From JBIOWF01 sp044868295 (GTDB taxonomy: Bacteria; Actinomycetota; Actinomycetes; Streptosporangiales; Streptosporangiaceae): 33,585 nt of DNA. Of this stretch, positions 28,279 to 33,585 are shown piece after piece. Within the stretch, counting starts at the first letter, position 1. Every line of letters starts with the position of its first letter. The translations under genes and the position numbers were made by a program. The notes beneath the pieces were generated by a model. The model did not search any database. It saw only the letters and a program-made list of their open reading frames with translations, and was not told where the DNA came from. The stretch lies in contig JBIOWF010000072.1 of the NCBI GenBank assembly GCA_044868295.1, positions 1 to 33,585 of the forward strand, given 5' to 3'.

Positions 28279-29395
28279 CTGTGCCTCCCATGAGCTCGCA
28301 GAACTCGTCGAACAGGTATGCCGCGTCGTGCGGCCCGGCGGCGGCCTCGGGGTGGTACTGGACGCTGAACGCCGGGTGGTCGAGCAGCCGCAGCCCCTCC
28401 ACGCAGCCGTCGTTGAGGTTGACGTGGCTCACCTCGGCCCTGCCGTACGGCGTGTCGAAGGGCCCGTCCAGCGGCGCCTGTACGGCGAAGCCGTGGTTGT
28501 GCGCGGAGATCTCCACCTTGCCGGTCCTGCGGTCCTGCACGGGCTGGTTGACGCCCCGGTGGCCGTAACGCAGCTTGTAGGTGCCCAGGCCGAGCGCCCG
28601 GCCGAAGATCTGGTTGCCGAAGCAGATGCCGAAGAACGGCTTGCCGGCGTCGAGGACGCCGCGCAGCGCCTCGACGGCGTCGTCCGCGGTGGCGGGGTCG
28701 CCGGGACCGTTGGAGAAGAACACGCCGTCGGGGTCGAGCGCGAGGATGTCCTGCGCCGTCGCGGTCGCCGGCAGGACGTGCACCTCGCAGCCGCGCTCGG
28801 CCATCCGGTAGGGCGTCATCGCCTTGATCCCGAGGTCCACGGCGGCGACCGTGAAGCGCTTCGCGCCGTGCGCCGCGATGACGTACGGCTCGGCCGCGCT
28901 GACCTCCTTCGCCAGGTCCGCTCCCGCCATCGCGGGCGAGCGCCGTACCCGGTCGAGCAGCTCCTCCACCGGCGCGAGAGCCGTACCGGAGAAGACGCCG
29001 GCGCGCATCGCGCCGCGCTCGCGCAGGTGGCGGGTGAGCGCGCGGGTGCCGGGCATGGCGATGCCGACGACGCCCTGCTCGCGCAGGTATTCGTCCAGGG
29101 TCTTGGTGGACCGCCAGTTGGACCGGATCCGGGCGGGTTCGCGGACGACGTAGCCGGAGACCCAGACCTTCCCGGACTCGGGGTCCTCGTCGTTGACGCC
29201 GGTGTTGCCGATGTGCGGCGCCGTCATCGCGACGATCTGCCGGTGGTACGACGGATCGGTGAGGGTCTCCTGGTAACCGGTCATGCCGGTGTTGAAGACC
29301 ATCTCGCCGAACGTCTCGCCCACCGCGCCATATGGGGTTCCCTCGAAGACGCGGCCGTCCTCGAGCACGAGCAGCGCTGTCGTCATGCCGGTCAC
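28271..29395 (-). CDS. carA: Carbamoyl-phosphate synthase small subunit
   Basis: Glutamine amidotransferase subunit that delivers ammonia to CarB; 374 residues. N-terminal domain: LVLEDGRVFEGTPYG, VFNTGMTGYQETLTDPSY. Class I glutaminase triad: Cys258 (FGICFGNQIFG), His348 and Glu350 (FSVQYHPEAA). The nucleophile loop reads CFGNQ rather than CLGHQ, which is common in actinobacterial CarA. The GTG at 29395 overlaps the pyrC stop by four bases (GTGA); an ATG three codons on could also serve. The stop overlaps carB. The product supplies both arginine and pyrimidine synthesis unless a second carAB exists elsewhere. Confidence 0.96.
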
Positions 29396-30693
29396 GCGAG
29401 TTTCCCTTCCAGGACGGTGGGGCGGCCGCGCAGGAACGTGGCCACGACGCGGCCGGGCAGCGTCATGCCCTCATAGGGCGTGTTACGGCTCTTGGACGCC
29501 ATCGCCGTGGAGTCCACGAGCGCGCGGACGGAGGGGTCGTAGAGCGTGATGTTGGCCGGGGCGCCGGCCTCGACCGGGCAGCCGTGGCCGGGCAGGCGGC
29601 CGATCCTGGCGGGACGCAGCGACATCCGGTCGGCGACGCCGGCCCAGTCGAGCAGGCCGGTCTCGACCATGGCCTCCTGCACCGCGGACAGGGCCGTCTC
29701 AAGCCCGATCATGCCCATGGCCGCGGCGCCCCACTCGGTCTCCTTGTCCTCCGCCGGGTGCGGGGCGTGGTCGGTGGCGACGCAGTCGATCGTGCCGTCG
29801 GCGAGCGCCTCTCGAAGCGCCTGGACGTCGGCCTGGGTCCGCAACGGCGGGTTCACCTTGTAGATGGGGTTGTACGGCCCCACCGGCGAGTGCTCCGCGC
29901 AGGAATCGGTCAGCAGGAGGTGGTGCGGGGTCACCTCGGCGGTGACGTCCCAGCCCTTCGACTTGGCCCAGCGGATGATCTCGACGGACCCGGCGGTCGA
30001 GACGTGGCAGACGTGCAGCCGCGAGCCGACGTGCGCGGCGAGCAGGCAGTCACGCGCGATGACCGCCTCCTCGGCGACCGCCGGCCAGCCCGTCAGGCCG
30101 AGCCTGCCGGAGACCTCGCCCTCGTTGAGCTGGGCGCCCTCGGTCAGGCGGGGCTCCTGGGCGTGCTGGGCCACGACGCCGTCGAACGCCTTGACGTATT
30201 CGAGGGCGCGGCGCATCAGCACGGCGTCGGAGACGCACTTGCCGTCGTCGGAGAAGACCCGGACGCGGGCGGCCGAGTCGGCCATCGCGCCGAGCTCGGC
30301 GAGGTGCTTGCCGTCGAGCCCGGAGGTGACGGCGCCGACCGGCTGGACGTCGCAGTGGCCGTGCTCCTGGCCGAGCCGCCAGACCTGCTCGACGACGCCC
30401 GCGGTGTCGGCCACCGGCGAGGTGTTGGCCATGGCGTGGACGGCCGTGTAACCGCCGCGCGCCGCCGCCTGGGTGCCGGTCTCGACCGTCTCGGCGTCTT
30501 CACGTCCCGGCTCGCGCAGGTGCGTGTGCAGGTCCACCAGCCCCGGCAGGGCGATCGCGCCCTTCGCGTCGACCACCTCCGCCCCGGGGGCGCCTTCGAT
30601 GGCTCCGATCTCCGCGATCACGCCGCCGCTGATCAGGATGTCCCGCGGGTCGCCACCGAGGATCCTGGCGTTCTTGATGAGGATGGTGCTCAA
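29392..30693 (-). CDS. pyrC: Dihydroorotase, class I
   Basis: Zinc amidohydrolase closing carbamoyl aspartate to dihydroorotate; 433 residues. Metal ligands are all present: His56 and His58 (DLHTHLREPG), Asp150 region (FSDDGK), His177 (QHAQEP), His230 (CHVSTA) and Asp308 (ATDHAPH). This is the long, class I form. TTG start with GGAGGG 6-7 bases upstream. The bases TTGA overlap the stop of a possible 23-codon frame coming from pyrB. Its ribosome binding site lies in the second copy of a duplicated segment (see the findings). Overlaps carA by four bases. Confidence 0.96.
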   Translation of the reverse strand: MSTILIKNARILGGDPRDILISGGVIAEIGAIEGAPGAEVVDAKGAIALPGLVDLHTHLREPGREDAETVETGTQAAARGGYTAVHAMANTSPVADTAGVVEQVWRLGQEHGHCDVQPVGAVTSGLDGKHLAELGAMADSAARVRVFSDDGKCVSDAVLMRRALEYVKAFDGVVAQHAQEPRLTEGAQLNEGEVSGRLGLTGWPAVAEEAVIARDCLLAAHVGSRLHVCHVSTAGSVEIIRWAKSKGWDVTAEVTPHHLLLTDSCAEHSPVGPYNPIYKVNPPLRTQADVQALREALADGTIDCVATDHAPHPAEDKETEWGAAAMGMIGLETALSAVQEAMVETGLLDWAGVADRMSLRPARIGRLPGHGCPVEAGAPANITLYDPSVRALVDSTAMASKSRNTPYEGMTLPGRVVATFLRGRPTVLEGKLA

Positions 30694-30761
30694 AGGTTCC
30701 CTCCGAAACCGGGTTCGGAATTCATGTCACAGTCGCCGAGCAGGAGACCCACGGCCGTCAC
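30690..30761 (-). CDS. Possible 23-codon mini-cistron between pyrB and pyrC
   Basis: An open frame of 23 codons fills the pyrB-pyrC gap exactly. Its GTG overlaps the pyrB stop (GTGA) with GGAGG 6 bases upstream, and its TGA overlaps the pyrC TTG start (TTGA). The peptide would read MTAVGLLLG-DCDMNSEPGFGGNL, and its LLLG...SEPGFGG mirrors the PyrB C-terminus (LLLGGSEPGFGGTA). The most economical explanation is an imperfect duplication of the pyrB end that carries its own ribosome binding site. It may serve only to carry ribosomes to pyrC; a stable product is not implied. Confidence 0.4.
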   Translation of the reverse strand: MTAVGLLLGDCDMNSEPGFGGNL

Positions 30762-30815
30762 GCGGTGCCTCCGAAGCCTGGTTCCGACCCTCCGAGCAGG
30801 AGGTAGAGAACGGCC
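30695..30815 (-). repeat. Imperfect tandem duplication of the pyrB 3' end
   Basis: Copy 1 (30815 to 30764) lies in pyrB and copy 2 (30756 to 30695) lies between pyrB and pyrC. Both start GGCCGT, contain CTCCTGCTCGG, and end GAACC-GG-TTCGGAGG-A-CC with a few changes. Copy 2 has about ten extra bases in the middle (around CGACTGTGACATGA). Each copy provides a GGAGG that lies 6-7 bases before a start codon: the mini-cistron for copy 1 and pyrC for copy 2. Confidence 0.7.
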
Positions 30816-31732
30816 ATGCGGACGGTCACCCCGTTGGCGACCTGCTCGACGATCGTCGAGCGCGGCGAGTCGGCCACCTCGGCCGAGATCTCCATGCCGC
30901 GGTTCATCGGGCCGGGGTGCATGACGATCGCGTCGTCGTGCAGCTTGGCGAAGCGGTCGCGGTCGAGGCCGTAGCGGCGGCTGTACTCCCTGGCGGAGGG
31001 GAAGTAGGCCGCGTTCATCCGCTCCAGCTGCACGCGCAGCATCATCACGACGTCGGTCTTGGGCAGCACCGCGTCGAGGTCGTAGGAGACCTGGCAGGGC
31101 CACGTCTCCACGGACACCGGCAGCAGGGTCGGCGGGGCGACGAGGGTCACCTCGGCGCCGAGAGTGTGCAGGAGCAGGACGTTGGACCGGGCGACCCGGC
31201 TGTGCAGGACATCGCCGACGACGGCGACCCTGAGTCCTTCGAGGCGGCCCATCCTGCGGCGCATGCTGAAGGCGTCGAGCAGCGCCTGGGTCGGGTGCTC
31301 GTGGGTGCCGTCCCCGGCGTTGACCACGCTGCCCCGCACCCAGTTGGCGAGCCGGTGCGGCGCGCCGGAGGCGCCGTGCCTGATGACGACCGCGTCCGCG
31401 CCCATGGCCTCCAGGGTCAGCGCGGTGTCCTTGAGCGACTCGCCCTTGGACACGCTGGAGCCCTTGGCCGAGAAGTTGATGACGTCGGCGGAGAGTCGCT
31501 TGGCCGCGGCCTCGAAGGAGATCCGGGTGCGGGTGGAGTCCTCGAAGAAGAGGTTGACCACCGTGCGGCCGCGCAGCGTGGGCAGTTTCTTGATGGACCG
31601 CTGCGAGACCCGCGCCAGCTCCTCGGCGGTGTCGAGGACGAGCAGGGCCTCGTCGCGCGTCAGGTCGCCGGCGGAGATCAGGTGCCGCTTCGTCGGGTTC
31701 ATCGGGTCCACCCGGCTGGTCTCGTCGTTCAC
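30758..31732 (-). CDS. pyrB: Aspartate carbamoyltransferase catalytic subunit
   Basis: Condenses aspartate with carbamoyl phosphate; 324 residues. FFEDSTRTRISFE is the carbamoyl-phosphate loop, SKGESLKDTALTL the flexible 80s-type loop, EHPTQALLDAFSM and GDVLHSRVARSN the phosphate and hinge region, and VMHPGPMNRGMEIS the 240s-type loop. No pyrI regulatory-chain gene is present, so allosteric control by that route is unlikely here. GTG start overlapping the pyrR stop by four bases (GTGA). The C-terminal SEPGFGG sequence is repeated in the following gap. Confidence 0.97.
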   Translation of the reverse strand: MNDETSRVDPMNPTKRHLISAGDLTRDEALLVLDTAEELARVSQRSIKKLPTLRGRTVVNLFFEDSTRTRISFEAAAKRLSADVINFSAKGSSVSKGESLKDTALTLEAMGADAVVIRHGASGAPHRLANWVRGSVVNAGDGTHEHPTQALLDAFSMRRRMGRLEGLRVAVVGDVLHSRVARSNVLLLHTLGAEVTLVAPPTLLPVSVETWPCQVSYDLDAVLPKTDVVMMLRVQLERMNAAYFPSAREYSRRYGLDRDRFAKLHDDAIVMHPGPMNRGMEISAEVADSPRSTIVEQVANGVTVRMAVLYLLLGGSEPGFGGTA

Positions 31733-32289
31733 CGCTGGTCCTCCCCCTTCATCAGCAGCACGGCGTCGCGACCGTCGGTCTCCTGCAGGCAGACCCGGAC
31801 CTTCTCGGTCTTGGAGGTCGGGAGGTTCTTCCCCACGTAGTCGGCGCGGATCGGCAGCTCCCGATGGCCGCGGTCGACGAGGGTGGCGAGCTGGACGGCC
31901 CGCGGGCGGCCCACGTCATTGAGCGCGTCGAGCGCGGCGCGGACGGTGCGGCCGGAGAAGAGGACGTCGTCGACCAGGACGACGATCTTGCCGTCGACCC
32001 CGTCCGACGGCAGTTCGGTGCGGCCCAGCGGCCGGGCGGGCTTCATGCGGAGGTCGTCGCGGTACATCGTGATGTCGATGGCTCCGACGGGGACCTTGAC
32101 GCCTTCGAACTGCGAGATGCGCTCGGCGATCCGGTGGGCGAGTGTGGCGCCACGGGTGGGGATGCCGAGCAGGACGACGCTTCCGGCGCCCTTGGTCCGC
32201 TCCAGGATCTCGTGGGCGATCCGGGTCAGCGCCCGGTGGATGTCGGGCCCCTCGAGGACCGCGCGCGCCTGATTTTGGGCATCAGACAT
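31729..32289 (-). CDS. pyrR: PyrR, pyrimidine operon RNA-binding regulator
   Basis: Bifunctional UMP-responsive mRNA-binding protein and weak uracil phosphoribosyltransferase, 186 residues. PRPP loop is VVLVDDVLFSGRTVRAAL. The N-terminus has LTRIAHEILER and LLGIPTRGATLAHRIAERI, and VQLATLVDRGHRELPIRADYVGKN is the conserved C-terminal region. I chose the ATG at 32289 with GGTGGTGA 8 bases upstream; a GTG five codons earlier (32304) lies inside that ribosome binding site. First gene of the pyr operon. In Mycobacterium smegmatis PyrR acts by translational repression, and a matching hairpin over this ribosome binding site is present. Confidence 0.95.
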   Translation of the reverse strand: MSDAQNQARAVLEGPDIHRALTRIAHEILERTKGAGSVVLLGIPTRGATLAHRIAERISQFEGVKVPVGAIDITMYRDDLRMKPARPLGRTELPSDGVDGKIVVLVDDVLFSGRTVRAALDALNDVGRPRAVQLATLVDRGHRELPIRADYVGKNLPTSKTEKVRVCLQETDGRDAVLLMKGEDQR

Positions 32290-32303
32290 GAAAAAAATCA
32301 CCA

Positions 32304-32335
32304 CCTTTCCCGCCTCACAGGACGGGTCTTAAAGG
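32304..32335 (-). promoter_or_regulatory. PyrR-binding hairpin sequestering the pyrR ribosome binding site
   Basis: On the minus strand an upper stem CCCG/CGGG (32309-32326) holds the loop TCCTGTGAGG, which fits the PyrR-recognised pattern UCCNGNGAGG. The consensus A-U closing pair is C-G here, a compensatory change. A lower stem CCTTT/AAAGG, separated by an AAGA bulge, pairs with the first bases of AAAGGTGGTGA, the pyrR ribosome binding site. When UMP is plentiful PyrR should stabilise this and block translation of pyrR and, by coupling, the genes downstream. Confidence 0.85.
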
Positions 32336-32350
32336 GTGTAAGGCGCTTCC

Positions 32351-32356
32351 ACAGTA
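32351..32356 (-). promoter_or_regulatory. Candidate -10 box for the pyr operon
   Basis: TACTGT (TANNNT) on the minus strand would give a leader of about 55 bases, just long enough for the PyrR hairpin. There is no recognisable -35 (GGCGGG at the expected place). Between here and the bldD-side hairpin (32357-32489) the sequence is GC-rich and shows nothing I recognise. Confidence 0.35.
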
Positions 32357-32489
32357 GCAGCCCCGTTTCCGGCCCCGCCTGCGGCCATCCCCTCTGCCAG
32401 CGACGATGCGGCACCAGGAGGGGCGTGTTCGCCCACAGCGGCGCCGGGTCCGAAACCCGAGGCCGGCTCGAGTGTCGGGGATGATGCTG

Positions 32490-32514
32490 AGAGCACTGTT
32501 TGCCGCTCTTTTTT
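32490..32514 (+). terminator. Terminator-like hairpin just upstream of the bldD promoter
   Basis: AGAGC/GCTCT stem of 5 bp with a 10-base loop, followed by a run of six T (32509-32514) on the plus strand. It ends 9 bases before the bldD -35. No plus-strand gene precedes it, so it would stop antisense transcripts coming out of the pyr region, or attenuate an undetected upstream bldD promoter. Confidence 0.5.
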
Positions 32515-32523
32515 CCAATCGGC

Positions 32524-32552
32524 TTGACCTTTGACAGTCACGGCTTTACGGT
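32524..32552 (+). promoter_or_regulatory. Candidate bldD promoter
   Basis: TTGACC (32524-32529), a 17-base spacer and TACGGT (32547-32552) form a housekeeping-type promoter on the plus strand, about 158 bases before the bldD start. The long leader contains a small TGGGT-AAA-ACCCA hairpin (32584-32596). An alternative -35, TTGACA (32531-32536), lacks a good partner. Confidence 0.55.
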
Positions 32553-32564
32553 CACTGTGCGTAA
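32552..32564 (+). promoter_or_regulatory. BldD box, probable autoregulatory operator
   Basis: TCAC-TGTGC-GTAA is an exact match to the BldD consensus TNAC-N5-GTNA described in Streptomyces. It shares one base with the -10 and covers the expected transcription start, so BldD bound with cyclic-di-GMP should repress its own gene, as in Streptomyces. It is the only full match I found in this gap. Confidence 0.7.
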
Positions 32565-32709
32565 CCACAACACGCGACCTTCCTGGGTAAAACCCAACGC
32601 AACGGTCACCGAAGGTACCTGCCCCCAGGCACTGGCCCGGTGTTCGATGCGCTGGGGACAAGGACGCACAATCAAGTTAGAACAGACATAGAAAGCCGGG
32701 GGCCACACG

Positions 32710-33204
32710 ATGCCGTCTGACTACGCCAAGTCGCTTGGCGCACGACTCCGCGCCATCCGCACGCAGCAGGGTCTGTCCCTGCACGGAGTCGAAGAGAAGT
32801 CCCGTGGCCGCTGGAAGGCCGTCGTCGTGGGTTCTTATGAGCGGGGTGACCGTGCCGTGACCGTGCAGAAGCTGGCAGAGCTCGCCGACTTCTACGGTGT
32901 CCCGGTCTCGGAGCTGCTTCCGGGTGGCGCCGCCCCCAGCCCGCTGGCCCCTGCTCCCAAGCTTGTCATCGATCTGGAGCGGCTGTCCCAGCTGCCCAAG
33001 GACAAGGCCGGCCCGCTGGCCAGATACGCCGCGACCATCCAGAGCCAGCGTGGCGACTACAACGGCAAGGTGCTCTCCATCCGCCAGGAAGACCTGCGCT
33101 CCCTCGCGGTGATCTACGACAAGTCGCCCGTCGAGCTGACCGAGGAGTTCATCAGCTGGGGCGTCCTCGATGCGGAGGCCCGCCGGGCGGTCGAGTCCTT
33201 CTGA
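32710..33204 (+). CDS. bldD: BldD, cyclic-di-GMP-responsive developmental regulator
   Basis: Master repressor of sporulation genes in filamentous actinobacteria, 164 residues. The N-terminal helix-turn-helix domain (about 8-70) has LGARLRAIRTQQGLSL, VVGSYERGDRAVTVQKLAELADFYGV and the SELLPGG end. The linker is Ala/Pro-rich. The C-terminal domain has the cyclic-di-GMP motif RGD-x8-RxxD with Arg114, Asp116, Arg125 and Asp128, the same numbering as in S. coelicolor. ATG start with GGGGG 8 bases upstream. Divergent from pyrR, as in Streptomyces. A BldD box at its own promoter suggests autorepression. The motif points to spore or aerial-hypha development, though the window alone cannot prove the lifestyle. 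Confidence 0.97.
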   Translation: MPSDYAKSLGARLRAIRTQQGLSLHGVEEKSRGRWKAVVVGSYERGDRAVTVQKLAELADFYGVPVSELLPGGAAPSPLAPAPKLVIDLERLSQLPKDKAGPLARYAATIQSQRGDYNGKVLSIRQEDLRSLAVIYDKSPVELTEEFISWGVLDAEARRAVESF

Positions 33205-33229
33205 TCACCCGATAGTCGCTTCTCCACAT

Positions 33230-33279
33230 CCCCCGGGCTCTCCGCACCCGCCGTTCCGGCAGGCTGAGCAGCCCGGGGG
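33230..33279 (+). terminator. Terminator after bldD
   Basis: CCCCCGGGCT (33230-33239) and AGCCCGGGGG (33270-33279) are perfect 10-base arms around a 30-base loop that contains its own small GCCG/CGGC hairpin (33250-33260). There is no T-run. It lies 25 bases after the bldD stop and before arcA. Confidence 0.75.
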
Positions 33280-33368
33280 TATTGGCGTTCCTCCTCGTAG
33301 CGGCGACATCTCGCCCTGGCCAGCCCGGTTTGTTACGTTCTGTAGAGCGCAGAGGGGATGAGCAAGCG

Positions 33369-33585
33369 ATGACCTTTCATGTCAGCTCAGAGGTCGGCAG
33401 GCTCCGCCAGGTGCTCGTGCACATGCCCGAGCTGTCGCTGAAACGACTCACCCCGACGAACAAGGACGACCTGCTCTTCGATGACGTGCTCTGGGTCCGC
33501 CGGGCCCGCCAGGAGTTCGACGCGTTCGTCGACGTGATGCGCGAGCGGGGCGTCGAGGTCCTGCTCGTGCACGAGCTGCTGAGCG
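33369..33585 (+). CDS. arcA: Arginine deiminase (5' part, cut by window)
   Basis: Hydrolyses arginine to citrulline and ammonia, the first step of the arginine deiminase pathway. The visible 72 residues match the family N-terminus: FHVSSEVGRLRQVLVHMPE, LKRLTPTNKDDLLFDDVLW and VRRARQEFDAFVDVMRERGVEVL, which includes the conserved substrate-side Asn-Lys-Asp region. The catalytic Cys and His lie beyond the edge. ATG at 33369 with GAGGGG 11 bases upstream, a rather long spacing. An ATG at 33358 opens only a four-codon frame whose stop overlaps the start (ATGA). A TACGTT (33334-33339) is a possible -10. Whether arcB and arcC follow cannot be seen. Confidence 0.93.
   Translation, partial: MTFHVSSEVGRLRQVLVHMPELSLKRLTPTNKDDLLFDDVLWVRRARQEFDAFVDVMRERGVEVLLVHELLS

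Noticed and set aside
28610..28640. CFGNQ in CarA instead of CLGHQ, as a possibly inactive glutaminase
   Set aside because: The catalytic Cys258, His348 and Glu350 are intact, and CFGNQ is, to my knowledge, usual in actinobacterial CarA.

Overview
The window is chromosomal DNA from a high-GC, sporulation-lineage actinobacterium. The evidence is the GC-rich third codon positions, frequent GTG and TTG starts, the developmental regulator BldD, an actinobacterial integration host factor (mIHF), and the block pyrR-pyrB-pyrC-carAB-...-mihF-gmk-rpoZ-coaBC-metK-priA-fmt-rsmB-rpe divergent from bldD. That block resembles the Streptomyces arrangement, but class 1B PyrD/PyrK, type 1 PyrF and the position of def suggest another family, perhaps Streptosporangiales. 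I cannot name a genus.

Left edge (1-2292): the 5' part of ribD (minus strand) lies behind a clear FMN riboswitch. It is preceded by an MpaB/DUF2236-family oxygenase-like gene. A relatively AT-rich divergent gap with two palindromes follows. Region 2293-8263 (plus strand) is a complete Dpp/Opp-type peptide/nickel-class ABC importer in the unusual order permease C, lipoprotein, permease B, ATPase D, ATPase F.

Region 8325-32289 is entirely minus strand. Read in the direction of transcription it starts with pyrimidine synthesis (pyrR, pyrB, a possible 23-codon mini-cistron, pyrC, carA, carB, pyrK, pyrD, pyrF). Next come mihF, gmk, rpoZ, coaBC, a small PH-like protein, metK (with its own terminator), priA, two tandem paralogous proteins of unknown function, def, fmt, rsmB and rpe. 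Many junctions are 0-8 base overlaps, implying translational coupling. The pyr genes make UMP from bicarbonate, glutamine and aspartate. Gmk, CoaBC, MetK, Def and Fmt add nucleotide, cofactor and translation-initiation functions.

The pyrR-bldD divergent gap (32290-32709) is the regulatory centre. It holds a PyrR-type RNA hairpin that pairs with the pyrR ribosome binding site. It also holds a bldD promoter whose -10 is overlapped by a perfect BldD-box match, and a terminator-like hairpin just upstream of that promoter. BldD keeps all four cyclic-di-GMP contact residues. After bldD come a terminator and the start of arcA (arginine deiminase), cut by the right edge.

I see no insertion sequence, prophage, CRISPR array, tRNA or rRNA. 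No obvious new multi-gene system is present. The items most worth a second look are the duplicated pyrB-pyrC junction with its mini-cistron, the regulatory architecture between pyrR and bldD, the CoaBC and PriA active-site substitutions, the tandem unknown proteins, and several unexplained intergenic repeats.
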